A stretch of DNA of 64,000 nt, taken from contig NZ_CP090366.1 of assembly GCF_021432085.1 (NCBI RefSeq), forward strand, positions 1,302,001 through 1,366,000, given 5' to 3'. Below, piece by piece: positions 30,418 through 39,045 of the stretch. How positions within the stretch are numbered: position 1 is the stretch's first letter; each line of letters begins with the position of its first letter. The notes beneath the pieces are model-generated. The model was not told where the DNA came from. It did no database searches and saw only the letters and a program-made list of their open reading frames with translations. The translations under genes were made by a program, and so were the position numbers. Source of the DNA: Stutzerimonas kunmingensis (GTDB taxonomy: Bacteria > Pseudomonadota > Gammaproteobacteria > Pseudomonadales > Pseudomonadaceae).

Positions 30418-31998
30418 ATGGCTCACCAAGACATTCACGCCCACCGCATCCTGATCCTCGACTTCGGTTCCCAGTACACTCAGCTGATCGCCCGCCGCGT
30501 GCGAGAGATCGGCGTGTATTGCGAGCTGCATCCGTGGGACATGAGCGAGGACGACATCCGTGCCTTCGCGCCACGCGGCATCATTCTCGCCGGCGGCCCG
30601 GAGTCGGTTCACGAGGCAGGCAGCCCGCGCGCGCCGCGGGCCGTGTTCGATCTCGGTGTGCCTCTGTTCGGCATCTGCTACGGCATGCAGACCATGTCCG
30701 AGCAGTTGGGTGGCAAGGTGCAGGGCTCCGACGTTCGCGAGTTCGGCTATGCCCGCGTCGATCTGGTCGGCAAGTCGAAGCTGTTCGACGGCATCGAAGA
30801 CCACATGGATGACGACGGTGTGTTCGGCCTCGACGTGTGGATGAGCCACGGCGACAAGGTGACCACGCTGCCGGAAGGTTTCCATATCCTCGCCAGCACG
30901 CCGAGCTGCCCGATCGCAGCCATGGGTGACGACGACCGCCGTTACTACGGCGTGCAGTTCCATCCGGAAGTGACCCACACCCGCCAGGGCGGCCGCATCC
31001 TTTCCCGTTTCATTCTCGACATCTGTGGCTGCGAAGCGCTGTGGACGCCGTCCAACATCGTCGAAGACGCCATCGCCCAGGTGCGCGCTCAGGTCGGTGA
31101 CGCCAACGTGCTGCTCGGCCTTTCCGGCGGTGTCGATTCGTCGGTGGTCGCGGCGCTGCTGCACAAGGCGATCGGCGATCAGCTGACCTGCGTGTTCGTC
31201 GACAACGGCCTGCTGCGCCTGCACGAGGGTGACCAGGTGATGGCCATGTTCGCCGAGAACATGGGCGTCAAGGTGATTCGCGCCGACGCCGAGGCACAGT
31301 TCCTCGGCAACCTCGAGGGCGAGGCCGATCCAGAGAAGAAGCGCAAGATCATCGGTCGTACCTTTATCGACGTGTTCGATGCAGAAGCCAGCAAGCTGGA
31401 CAACATCCAGTTCCTCGCCCAGGGCACCATCTACCCCGACGTGATCGAGTCGGCCGGCGCCAAGAGCGGCAAGGCCCATGTGATCAAGTCGCACCACAAC
31501 GTCGGCGGCCTGCCGGAGGAAATGAACCTCAAGCTGGTCGAGCCGCTGCGTGAACTGTTCAAGGACGAAGTGCGCAAGATCGGCCTGGAACTCGGCCTGC
31601 CCTACGACATGGTCTACCGTCACCCGTTCCCGGGCCCGGGGCTGGGTGTGCGCATCCTCGGCGAAGTGAAGAAGGAATATGCCGACCTGCTGCGTCGCGC
31701 GGATCACATCTTCATCGAAGAGCTGCGCAACTTCGACTGGTACCACAAGACCAGCCAGGCCTTCGTGGTGTTCCAGCCGGTGAAATCGGTCGGTGTGGTC
31801 GGCGACGGCCGCCGCTACGCCTGGGTCGTCGCGCTACGCGCGGTGGAAACCATCGACTTCATGACCGCACGTTGGGCGCACCTGCCTTATGAGTTGCTGG
31901 AAAAGGTGTCCAACCGCATCATCAACGAAATCGAAGGCATCTCCCGCGTGACCTACGATGTGTCGAGCAAGCCGCCGGCCACCATCGAGTGGGAATGA
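30418..31998 (+). CDS. guaA: GMP synthase (glutamine-hydrolysing)
   Basis: GuaA aminates XMP to GMP using glutamine and ATP. The 526-residue product has an N-terminal class I amidotransferase with the cysteine in [10 protein letters not shown] and the His/Glu in HPEVTHT. The ATP pyrophosphatase P loop is [11 protein letters not shown], and the C-terminal XMP-binding domain ends [11 protein letters not shown]. The ATG at 30418 follows AAGGAAAG and gives [20 protein letters not shown] 12-bp perfect hairpin follows. Confidence 0.98.
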   Translation: MAHQDIHAHRILILDFGSQYTQLIARRVREIGVYCELHPWDMSEDDIRAFAPRGIILAGGPESVHEAGSPRAPRAVFDLGVPLFGICYGMQTMSEQLGGKVQGSDVREFGYARVDLVGKSKLFDGIEDHMDDDGVFGLDVWMSHGDKVTTLPEGFHILASTPSCPIAAMGDDDRRYYGVQFHPEVTHTRQGGRILSRFILDICGCEALWTPSNIVEDAIAQVRAQVGDANVLLGLSGGVDSSVVAALLHKAIGDQLTCVFVDNGLLRLHEGDQVMAMFAENMGVKVIRADAEAQFLGNLEGEADPEKKRKIIGRTFIDVFDAEASKLDNIQFLAQGTIYPDVIESAGAKSGKAHVIKSHHNVGGLPEEMNLKLVEPLRELFKDEVRKIGLELGLPYDMVYRHPFPGPGLGVRILGEVKKEYADLLRRADHIFIEELRNFDWYHKTSQAFVVFQPVKSVGVVGDGRRYAWVVALRAVETIDFMTARWAHLPYELLEKVSNRIINEIEGISRVTYDVSSKPPATIEWE

Positions 31999-32007
31999 TC
32001 TGAAGCA

Positions 32008-32033
32008 ATGAGGGCAGCCCAGGCTGCCCTCAT
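32008..32033 (+). terminator. Hairpin after guaA
   Basis: ATGAGGGCAGCC and GGCTGCCCTCAT form a perfect 12-bp stem with a two-base CA gap, nine bases after the guaA stop. There is no long T run. Confidence 0.65.
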
Positions 32034-32107
32034 GCTATGCGCAGCCTCCGCAGAGAGGCGCGTCGAGCCTGATGGGCCCATGAATTCGGACTGGCTGGAG
32101 CCCATGC

Positions 32108-33478
32108 ATGTCCTTTACCCGTAGACAGATTCTCACCGGCCTGGCCGGTCTTGGTGTCGTCGGTCTCGCCGGCAGTGGCGCGCGCTACTGGCTCGGCCGC
32201 CCGGCCGACATCACCACTCATGACTACGAACTGATTGCCGCCCCGCTGGACGTGGAGCTGGTGCCTGGTCACGTCACGCCTGCCTGGGCCTATGGCGGGC
32301 AAGCGCCTGGCCTGGAGCTGCGTGGCCGTCAGGGCGACTGGCTGCGGGTGCGCTTCATCAACAATCTGCCCGAGCCCACCACCATCCATTGGCATGGCAT
32401 TCGTCTGCCGCTGGAAATGGATGGCGTGCCCTACGTATCGCAGTTGCCGGTGTTGCCCGGCGAGTTCTTCGACTATCGCTTCCAGCTGCACGATGCCGGC
32501 AGCTTCTGGTATCACCCGCACACCAGCAGTGCCGCGCAGCTGGGCCGCGGGCTGGTCGGTCCGCTGATTGTCGAGGAGCGCGAGCCAAGCGGTTTCAGGC
32601 ACGAGCGTACGCTCAACCTGAAAAGCTGGCATGTCGACAAGCAGGGGGCGTTCACCAAATTCAGCGTGCCGCGCGAGGCAGCCCGTGGCGGTACGCCGGG
32701 CGTGCTGTCGACGGTGAATGGCACACATGCGCCCACGCTTGATCTGCCGGCCGGGCAGGTCGTGCGGCTGCGGCTGCTGAATCTCGACAACACCCTGACC
32801 TATCGGCTGAACCTGCCAGATAGCGAGGCGCGCATCTATGCGCTCGATGGACATCCGGTCGCTCCGATGCCGCTGGGCAAGGAGTACTGGCTCGGTCCGG
32901 GCATGCGTATCGACCTGGCGCTGAAGGTGCCGGAGGCCGGCACGGAGCTCTCCTTGCGCAATGGTCCGCTACGGCTGGCGACGCTGCGCTCGGTGGCGCA
33001 TGACGAAGTCGCCGGCGACTGGCCGCCGGCGTTGCCGGCCAATCCCGTGGCGGAGCCGGATCTGCAGCGTGCGGAAACGCTGCGCTTCAACTTCGAGTGG
33101 GCCGGTACCTTGTCGACAGACGCCGCGCAGGGTGGCGCCTATACCTTCTGGCAGATCAACGGCGAGGCCTGGGACATCAACGACAAGACCTGTGCCGATC
33201 GCCCGATTGCGACGCTGAAAAAGGATGGTCATTACATCTTCGAGCTGCGCAACCTCAGTCAGTACCAGCATCCGATTCATCTGCACGGTATGACCTTCAA
33301 GGTGATCTCGTCCAATCGCCGCAAGATCGATCCGTGGTTCACCGATACCTACCTGCTGGGCAAGAACGAGACGGCCCGTATCGCGCTGGTCGCCGATAAT
33401 CCGGGTGTCTGGATGTTTCACTGTCATGTCATCGACCACATGGAAACCGGGTTGATGGCAGCGATCGAGGTGGTATGA
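32108..33478 (+). CDS. cumA: Multicopper oxidase (CumA family), Tat-exported
   Basis: The 456-residue protein is a three-domain multicopper oxidase. It has a twin-arginine signal (TRRQILTGLAGLG) and the four copper motifs: HWHGIRL and FWYHPHTS in the first domain, HPIHLHGMTF and WMFHCHVIDHMETGLM in the last. All ligands for the type 1, 2 and 3 coppers are visible. CumA of P. putida was linked to Mn(II) oxidation; other members oxidise Cu(I). The tadA gene follows 19 bases later, and this pair corresponds to cumA–cumB of P. putida. The actual substrate here is inferred only. Confidence 0.88.
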   Translation: MSFTRRQILTGLAGLGVVGLAGSGARYWLGRPADITTHDYELIAAPLDVELVPGHVTPAWAYGGQAPGLELRGRQGDWLRVRFINNLPEPTTIHWHGIRLPLEMDGVPYVSQLPVLPGEFFDYRFQLHDAGSFWYHPHTSSAAQLGRGLVGPLIVEEREPSGFRHERTLNLKSWHVDKQGAFTKFSVPREAARGGTPGVLSTVNGTHAPTLDLPAGQVVRLRLLNLDNTLTYRLNLPDSEARIYALDGHPVAPMPLGKEYWLGPGMRIDLALKVPEAGTELSLRNGPLRLATLRSVAHDEVAGDWPPALPANPVAEPDLQRAETLRFNFEWAGTLSTDAAQGGAYTFWQINGEAWDINDKTCADRPIATLKKDGHYIFELRNLSQYQHPIHLHGMTFKVISSNRRKIDPWFTDTYLLGKNETARIALVADNPGVWMFHCHVIDHMETGLMAAIEVV

Positions 33479-33497
33479 AACAGGGCGGAGTAGGGCA

Positions 33498-33980
33498 GTG
33501 AGGACGCCGCAGATCATCGACCGCAGCCAGGACGAGCGCTTCATGCGCGAAGCCCTGGCGCTGGCGGCGCAGGGCGCTGCGTTGGGAGAGGTGCCGGTGG
33601 GCGCCGTGCTGGTGCAGGACGGGCAGATCATTGGGCGCGGCTTCAACTGCCCGATTTCCCGGCACGACCCCAGTGCCCATGCGGAAATGGTCGCGGTGCG
33701 GGATGCGGCGCAGGTGCTGCAGAACTATCGGCTACCCGGCGTGACGCTCTACGTCACGCTGGAGCCGTGCAGCATGTGCGCCGGTCTGATCGTGCATTCG
33801 CGGATCCAGCGCGTCGTCTATGGCGCTACCGAGCCGAAGGCCGGCGTGGTTGTCAGTCGCGGCCAGTTTTTCGATCAGGGCTTTCTCAACCACCGGGTGC
33901 TGGTCGAGGGTGGTGTGCTAGCCGAGGAGTGCGGGATGGTGCTCAGCGAGTTCTTCCGCCAGCGCCGGCAGAAGGGTTAG
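33498..33980 (+). CDS. tadA: tRNA-specific adenosine-34 deaminase
   Basis: TadA deaminates A34 of tRNA-Arg(ACG) to inosine. The 160-residue product has the zinc motifs HAE (SAHAEMVAV) with the catalytic glutamate, and PCSMC (LEPCSMCAG). The start is a GTG at 33498; an ATG at 33543 is a possible alternative. It is transcribed after cumA and its stop overlaps the convergent ABC ATPase stop by four bases. Confidence 0.95.
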   Translation: MRTPQIIDRSQDERFMREALALAAQGAALGEVPVGAVLVQDGQIIGRGFNCPISRHDPSAHAEMVAVRDAAQVLQNYRLPGVTLYVTLEPCSMCAGLIVHSRIQRVVYGATEPKAGVVVSRGQFFDQGFLNHRVLVEGGVLAEECGMVLSEFFRQRRQKG

Positions 33981-35074
33981 CGCGCCGCTGTTGTCGGCTG
34001 CAGCGTTTCATGGGCGGCGACGCTGCCCTGTGCCGGAAATACCACCAGATGGTCGGCGGCGATGGCGATTCCGACTTCCTGCCCGGTGGGGTAGTCCGCA
34101 TGGCTGGTGAAGATCGCCACCAGTTGATTGCCGGTGGGCAGCTGCAGCCGGTACAGCGTCGACGCGCCGAGGAAGGTCTTGCCTACGATAAGCGCCCGCA
34201 GCGGGCTGTCCGGCTTGTAGACGATGTCATCCGGGCGCAGCAACACATCCACTGAGCTGCCTGCCGGCCAGGTGTAGGCGCGGTTGCCGCGAATCACACC
34301 GAGTTCGGTCTGCACGGTTTCCGGGTCGAGCAGCTGCCCGCGGATGAAGTAGCCCTGGCCGATGAAGCTGGCGACGAAGGGCGTCAGTGGCTCGTGATAG
34401 AGGTTGAACGGGGTGTCCCACTGCTCCAGCCGGCCATCCTTGAACACGCCGACCTGATCGCTGACGGCAAAGGCTTCTTCCTGATCATGGGTGACCAGAA
34501 TGGCGCTGGTGTTGCGCGCCTTGAGAATCTCGCGCACCTCATGGCTGAGGCGCCGACGCAGTTCGACGTCGAGGTTGGAGAACGGCTCGTCCAGCAGCAA
34601 AAGTGCAGGCTCGGGCGCCAGGGCGCGGGCCAGTGCGACGCGCTGCTGCTGTCCCCCGGAGAGCTCGTGCGGATAGCGTTTGCCAAGGGCGGCCAGGTGC
34701 ACCAGTTCGAGCATCTCGGAGACGATTTGCGAGCAGTCAGGCTGCTTGCGAATCCCGAAGGCGATGTTCTCCGCCACGGTCAGATGGGGAAACAGCGCGT
34801 AGTCCTGAAAGACCATGCCGATGCGGCGCTTCTCCGGCGCCAGGGTGAAGCCCGAGCGGGAAATGACCGACTCCGCCAGGTGGATTTCGCCCTGGTGCAC
34901 CGGCTCGAAGCCGGCGATGGCACGCAGCGTAGTGGTCTTGCCGCAACCGGACGGGCCGAGCAGGCAGCCGATGTCGCCACGGTTCAGATGCAGGTTGAGG
35001 TGCTGGACGATGCTCTGCTCGCCGTAGCCGCAGGCCAGGTCACGCAGTTGCAGCAGCGGCGGCTCGTGTTTCAT
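33977..35074 (-). CDS. ABC transporter ATP-binding protein (Fe3+/polyamine-type, FbpC-like)
   Basis: The 365-residue protein has Walker [12 protein letters not shown], the Q loop ([15 protein letters not shown]), the signature [16 protein letters not shown], Walker [13 protein letters not shown] and the switch histidine in [11 protein letters not shown]-terminal TOBE-like regulatory domain (about 275–360) follows. The long C-terminal domain is typical of iron, molybdate or polyamine importers. No permease or binding protein is nearby, so it is an orphan ATPase in this window. Its ATG overlaps the argF stop (ATGA), so it is probably translated from the argF message. Substrate unknown. Confidence 0.87.
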   Translation of the reverse strand: MKHEPPLLQLRDLACGYGEQSIVQHLNLHLNRGDIGCLLGPSGCGKTTTLRAIAGFEPVHQGEIHLAESVISRSGFTLAPEKRRIGMVFQDYALFPHLTVAENIAFGIRKQPDCSQIVSEMLELVHLAALGKRYPHELSGGQQQRVALARALAPEPALLLLDEPFSNLDVELRRRLSHEVREILKARNTSAILVTHDQEEAFAVSDQVGVFKDGRLEQWDTPFNLYHEPLTPFVASFIGQGYFIRGQLLDPETVQTELGVIRGNRAYTWPAGSSVDVLLRPDDIVYKPDSPLRALIVGKTFLGASTLYRLQLPTGNQLVAIFTSHADYPTGQEVGIAIAADHLVVFPAQGSVAAHETLQPTTAAR

Positions 35075-35991
35075 GCGTGGTGGTAGGCCGGCTCGACGAG
35101 AAACTCCAGCAGCGCCTTCTGTACATGCAGGCGGTTCTCGGCCTGATCCCAGGCAACGGAGCGCGGATCGTCGAGCAGGTCGTGGCTGATCTCCTCGCCG
35201 CGGTGGGCCGGCAGGCAATGCATGAACAGCACGTCCTCGGCAGCGCAATCGAGCAGAGCGCGGTCCACCTGATAGGGGCGGAACGTGGCCAGGCGTGCAG
35301 CGGCTTCGTCTTCTTGGCCCATGGAGGCCCAGACGTCGGTGCTGATCAGGTGTGCGCCTGCAGCCGCTTCGCGCGGATCACGCATTACCTGCACGCGATC
35401 ACCGGCGCGCGCCATCAGCTCGGCGTCGGGCTCGTAGCCTTCGGGGCAGGCGACCTTGAGTTGGAAGTCGAACTGGATAGCCGCTTCTATATAGGTATTG
35501 CACATGTTGTTGCCGTCGCCTATCCAGGCCACCGTCTTGCCGGCGATGCTGCCGCGGTGCTCATGGAAGGTCTGCATATCGGCCATCAGCTGGCAGGGGT
35601 GCAGGTCATCGGAAAGACCGTTGATGACCGGCACGCTCGAGTTGGCGGCAAAGTCGGTGAGGGTCGAGTGGGCGAACGTGCGGATCATCACCGCATCGAG
35701 CATGCGCGACATGACGATGGCCGAATCGCTGATCGGCTCGCCGCGCCCGAGCTGGGTGTCGCGCGGGGACAGGAAGATCGCTTGGCCGCCGAGCTGGATC
35801 ATGCCGGCTTCGAACGACAGTCGGGTGCGGGTCGAGGCCTTCTCGAAGATCATGCCAAGCACGCGATTCTTCAGGGGTTCGAACAGGACGCCGCGCTCGC
35901 GCAGATCCTTCAGCTCGATGCCGCGGCGGACCAGGCTGTTCAGCTCCTGGGGCGTGCAGTCCATCAGTGAGAGAAAATGCCTTGCGCTCAT
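35071..35991 (-). CDS. argF: Ornithine carbamoyltransferase
   Basis: ArgF makes citrulline from ornithine and carbamoyl phosphate in arginine synthesis. The 306-residue product has the carbamoyl-phosphate motif STRTRLSFE and the ornithine-side motif [11 protein letters not shown]. Related catabolic OTCases are longer (about 335 residues), so the anabolic form is likely. The upstream region to 36263 is about 270 bases and carries regulatory sequence not resolved here, plus a small hairpin. Confidence 0.95.
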   Translation of the reverse strand: MSARHFLSLMDCTPQELNSLVRRGIELKDLRERGVLFEPLKNRVLGMIFEKASTRTRLSFEAGMIQLGGQAIFLSPRDTQLGRGEPISDSAIVMSRMLDAVMIRTFAHSTLTDFAANSSVPVINGLSDDLHPCQLMADMQTFHEHRGSIAGKTVAWIGDGNNMCNTYIEAAIQFDFQLKVACPEGYEPDAELMARAGDRVQVMRDPREAAAGAHLISTDVWASMGQEDEAAARLATFRPYQVDRALLDCAAEDVLFMHCLPAHRGEEISHDLLDDPRSVAWDQAENRLHVQKALLEFLVEPAYHHA

Positions 35992-36263
35992 ATCAACTAC
36001 CTTTATTGCCGCAGCGCGATCCAGTGCTTTTCGACAGAAAAAGGGGACCGACGACTGGGGGTCGCACGGGGAGCGACGAAACGGGAAAGGCGCGATCTTA
36101 TCCAGAAAGCGAGCATAGGCGCAAATCCGCAGCCCACGGCCTCCGGTGGGCTGAATCGCCGTGCTGGCGGCCTTTGCGCCGCAACAAAGCCGAGTCCTCC
36201 GCTCGGCTTTCCCACGCTTTTTCCGTTACAATGCGCGGCAACCGTGTCTAGCCGAGGTACTCC
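35992..36263. other. Divergent intergenic region argF / grxD
   Basis: GCCGAG (36189–36194) and CTCGGC (36202–36207) followed by TTT form a small hairpin. A TACAAT (36227–36232) about 30 bases before grxD could be a -10 but I see no good -35. Otherwise I see no gene in this stretch. Confidence 0.45.
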
Positions 36264-36590
36264 ATGGATATCATCGAAACCATCAAAGAACAGATCGCCA
36301 ACAACCCGGTGCTGCTTTACATGAAGGGTTCGCCCAACGCCCCGCAGTGCGGCTTTTCCGCTCGCGCGACCCAGGCGGTAATGGGCTGTGGCGAGAAGTT
36401 CGCTTATGTCGACATCCTGCAGAACCCGGAAATTCGTGCCAGCCTGCCGACCTATGCCAACTGGCCGACCTTCCCGCAGCTGTGGGTGAATGGTGAGCTA
36501 GTCGGTGGCAGCGACATCATCCTCGAGATGTTCGAGAACGGCGAGCTGCAGACCCTGATCAAGTCCGCTGTCGGCAAGACCGAGGCTTAA
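36264..36590 (+). CDS. grxD: Monothiol glutaredoxin GrxD
   Basis: Monothiol glutaredoxins with a CGFS active site bind a [2Fe-2S] cluster with glutathione and help in iron-sulfur trafficking. The 108-residue product has CGFSARATQ at about residues 30–38 and the family blocks YVDILQNPEIRA, WPTFPQLWVNGELVGGSDI. The length is normal. A strong terminator follows. Confidence 0.96.
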   Translation: MDIIETIKEQIANNPVLLYMKGSPNAPQCGFSARATQAVMGCGEKFAYVDILQNPEIRASLPTYANWPTFPQLWVNGELVGGSDIILEMFENGELQTLIKSAVGKTEA

Positions 36591-36618
36591 GCCTGGTCTG
36601 ACCGCGTAGGCTTTGCTG

Positions 36619-36652
36619 ATGCCCGCATCGAAGGATGCGGGCATTTTTGTTT
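36619..36652 (+). terminator. Intrinsic terminator after grxD
   Basis: ATGCCCGCATC and GATGCGGGCAT form an 11-bp perfect stem with a GAAG loop followed by TTTTTGTTT, 29 bases after the stop. Confidence 0.92.
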
Positions 36653-36780
36653 GTGCCGCTCTGCGGAATAACGCCGCTCGGCTGACGCGTTGATCTTTAT
36701 GGTCTTTCCCGGGTCAGAGGTCGCGGTGAGGGTGTTTCCCTCTGTTCTGTTTGATCCCTTGAAGTGAGAGACGCCACCTG

Positions 36781-37143
36781 ATGCCCTATATGCGAATGCT
36801 GCCCTTTCTGATCGTGCTGGCGGTCGTCCTGTTCAACGGCTTGAAGCCGGAACCGGTACCGCAGCTGTTCGATCAGCAAGACAAGCTGCATCATCTGCTG
36901 GGTTTCGCCGCGCTGGCGTTCACCCTTCGTCTGGCGTTCCCGCGGGTGCCATTCCTGTGGGGGCTGGGTCTGACAGTTATTGCGGCACTGTCGATCGAGA
37001 TCGGGCAGGGCATGCTGCCTTATCGGACCGCCTCGCGCTGGGACATGCTGGCCAATGTGTTGGGCGTGCTGCTGGGCTGGGGCTGCTCGGTTGTGGCGCA
37101 GGGCTGGTGGCGTCAGCGGCTGGGCGAGCCGCTGACCGAGTAG
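36781..37143 (+). CDS. VanZ-like small membrane protein
   Basis: The 120-residue product has about four membrane segments and the VanZ-like blocks DKLHHLLGFAALAF and EIGQGMLPYRTASRWDMLANVLGVLLGW. VanZ proteins are of uncertain function; some give low-level teicoplanin resistance. The duplicated tRNA-Asn-end repeat begins directly after its stop codon. Confidence 0.85.
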   Translation: MPYMRMLPFLIVLAVVLFNGLKPEPVPQLFDQQDKLHHLLGFAALAFTLRLAFPRVPFLWGLGLTVIAALSIEIGQGMLPYRTASRWDMLANVLGVLLGWGCSVVAQGWWRQRLGEPLTE

Positions 37144-37247
37144 GAAGCGAATAACCTGGGACGCAGTCCCTGATGAGAGTCCGGCGGCAATAAAAAGCCC
37201 CGGTATTAACCAAGGCTTTGAAATTTGGCTCCGCGACCTGGACTCGA
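37144..37247. repeat. Direct repeat copy 1: displaced 3' end of tRNA-Asn plus terminator
   Basis: This 104-base stretch is about 95% identical to 37292–37396, with only five small differences. It contains the last about 20 bases of the tRNA-Asn gene (ending at CTCGA of the T arm), its CCA and its downstream terminator hairpin, in the same orientation as the intact copy. It has no other tRNA part, so it is a partial pseudo-copy. The period between copies is 148 bases. Confidence 0.88.
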
Positions 37248-37291
37248 CAGCGAAGCTGAACGCGCTTCAGCGCGGCCCCGAAGGGGGGAGC

Positions 37292-37396
37292 GAAGCGAAT
37301 AACCTGGGCCGCAGTCCCTGGTGAGAGTCCAGCGGCAATAAAAAAGCCCCGGTATTAACCGAGGCTTTGAAATTTGGCTCCGCGACCTGGACTCGA
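37292..37396. repeat. Direct repeat copy 2, containing the intact tRNA-Asn 3' end
   Basis: The second copy starts with GAAGCGAATAACCTGGG and runs into the real tRNA-Asn gene at 37375–37396. The 44 bases between the copies (37248–37291) are GC-rich with short inverted repeats and no gene. Confidence 0.88.
37338..37367 (-). terminator. Terminator of tRNA-Asn
   Basis: Read on the minus strand, AAGCCTCGG and CCGGGGCTT form a stem around TTAATA followed by a T run. The same structure lies in the duplicate copy (about 37190–37218). Confidence 0.8.
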
Positions 37397-37450
37397 ACCA
37401 GGGACCCAATGATTAACAGTCATTTGCTCTACCGACTGAGCTATCGCGGA
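37375..37450 (-). tRNA. tRNA-Asn(GTT)
   Basis: Read on the minus strand this is a 76-base cloverleaf with acceptor TCCGCGA/TCGCGGA, G discriminator, encoded CCA, D arm GCTCAGTCGGTAGAGC, anticodon stem-loop with GTT and T loop GGTTCGAGTCC. A promoter lies just upstream and a terminator just downstream. Confidence 0.97.
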
Positions 37451-37462
37451 ACAACGGTGCGT

Positions 37463-37490
37463 ATCCTACTGTTTGCAAAAGAGAAGTCAA
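37463..37490 (-). promoter_or_regulatory. tRNA-Asn promoter
   Basis: On the minus strand TTGACT (37485–37490) and TAGGAT (37463–37468) are separated by 16 bases, 12 bases before the tRNA 5' end. Confidence 0.75.
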
Positions 37491-37518
37491 CCCTTTGCGC
37501 CGCTAGGAACGACGCCGC

Positions 37519-37544
37519 GCCCGGGGTCTGAGAGGGCCCCGGGC
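37519..37544 (-). terminator. Hairpin after the aminotransferase gene
   Basis: GCCCGGGG and CCCCGGGC form an 8-bp stem with a 10-base loop, nine bases after the stop of the aminotransferase gene on the minus strand. Confidence 0.6.
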
Positions 37545-37552
37545 GGCTGGAG

Positions 37553-38749
37553 TCAGAGCACCTGAACGATGGCGTCAGTGACGTGACCGATGTTGTTGCG
37601 GTTCAGTGCGGCGGCGCAGATTCGACCGGTGCTGATGGCGTAGACGCCGAACTCGACACGCAGTCGCTCGACCTGCTCGGCCGTGAGGCCTGAGTAGGAG
37701 AACATGCCGCGCTGGGCGGCAACGAAACTGAAGTCTGTCGTCGCGCCTTTGGCCGCTAGTTGCTCGACCATGCTCAGACGCAGCTCGCGGATGCGGCTGC
37801 GCATCTCGCCCAGCTCGGCTTCCCACATGGCGCGCAGTTCCGGGCTGTTGAGCACCGCGGAGACGATCGTGGCGCCGTGGGTCGGCGGGTTGGAATAGTT
37901 GGTGCGGATCACGCGCTTGACCTGCGACAGTACGCGAGCCGACTCCTCGCGGCTCTGGGTGACCATCGACAGCGCGCCGACGCGTTCGCCGTACAGCGAG
38001 AAGGACTTGGAGAACGAGCTGGAAACGAAGAAGGTCATGCCCGACTCGGCGAAAAGGCGCACGGCGGCGGCGTCCTCTTCGATGCTGTCGCCGAAGCCCT
38101 GGTAGGCGATGTCGATGAACGGCACGTGATCCTGGGCACGCAGCACGTCGAGAATCTGCTTCCAGTCATCCAGGTTCAGATCGACGCCGGTCGGGTTGTG
38201 GCAGCAGGCGTGCAGCACGACGATGGAGCGGGGTGGCAGGTTCTTCAGGTCCTGCAGCAGGCCGGCGCGATCGATGCCGTGATTGCTCGCGTCATAGTAG
38301 CTGTAGTTCTGGACCGGGAAGCCGGCCGACTCGAACAGCGCGCGATGGTTTTCCCAGCTCGGGTTGCTGATGGCAACCACGGCGTCCGGCAGCAGGCGCT
38401 TGAGGAAGTCTGCGCCGACTTTGAGTGCGCCGGTTCCGCCGAGCGCCTGGGTAGTCACCACCCGGCCTTCGGCGATCAGCGGAGAATCGTTGCCGAACAG
38501 CAGCTTCTGTACGGCAGCATCGTAAGCGGCAATGCCCTCGATCGGCAGATAGCCGCGGGGCGCGTGGGCAGCGATGCGGGCATGCTCCGCCTCGACCACG
38601 GCGCGCAGCAGTGGAATGCGACCTTCTTCGTTGTAGTAGACACCGACACCGAGGTTGACCTTGTTCGGCCGCGTGTCGGCGTTGAAGGCTTCATTGAGGC
38701 CGAGGATAGGATCGCGCGGCGCCATTTCGACAGCAGAGAACAAACTCAT
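37553..38749 (-). CDS. Aspartate/aromatic amino acid aminotransferase (AspC/TyrB family)
   Basis: The 398-residue protein is a class I aminotransferase with the AspC/TyrB N-terminus MSLFSAVEMAPRDPILGLNEAF, the LHACCHNPTGVDL segment, the PLP lysine in SSSFSKSFSLYGERVGAL and NPPTHGATIVSAVL. It transfers the amino group between aspartate or aromatic amino acids and 2-oxoglutarate. Whether aspartate or tyrosine/phenylalanine is preferred cannot be told. It is transcribed divergently from uvrB. Confidence 0.9.
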   Translation of the reverse strand: MSLFSAVEMAPRDPILGLNEAFNADTRPNKVNLGVGVYYNEEGRIPLLRAVVEAEHARIAAHAPRGYLPIEGIAAYDAAVQKLLFGNDSPLIAEGRVVTTQALGGTGALKVGADFLKRLLPDAVVAISNPSWENHRALFESAGFPVQNYSYYDASNHGIDRAGLLQDLKNLPPRSIVVLHACCHNPTGVDLNLDDWKQILDVLRAQDHVPFIDIAYQGFGDSIEEDAAAVRLFAESGMTFFVSSSFSKSFSLYGERVGALSMVTQSREESARVLSQVKRVIRTNYSNPPTHGATIVSAVLNSPELRAMWEAELGEMRSRIRELRLSMVEQLAAKGATTDFSFVAAQRGMFSYSGLTAEQVERLRVEFGVYAISTGRICAAALNRNNIGHVTDAIVQVL

Positions 38750-39045
38750 GGTGAGGGGGCTCGAAAGAGAAGAGTGACTAGATTCACCACCCTCGCGTCG
38801 GCGCGCAGGGTGATGCGCAAACGGGGCGGTAGTATAGCGGTCAAGCCTGTTGCCTGCGATATGCTACCGAGGTTTTCTGATCACTTTCGGTGCGTTTTGC
38901 GTACTGGAAAGATGGGCGGTTTCTCGGCTCTGCGCGCCCATCGCTGGTGGCGGAATTCAGGATCCGCTGGCTGTCGCGCCAAACCGCTGGATGGCTGTTC
39001 GAAAGTTCGGCTGCCAAGCTCGCACATGTTACCTAGAGAGGCGAA
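38750..39045. other. Divergent intergenic region aminotransferase / uvrB
   Basis: This 296-base region must carry the promoters of both genes. I see no LexA-type box (CTG-N10-CAG with the usual interior) before uvrB, and no small gene. Confidence 0.4.
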
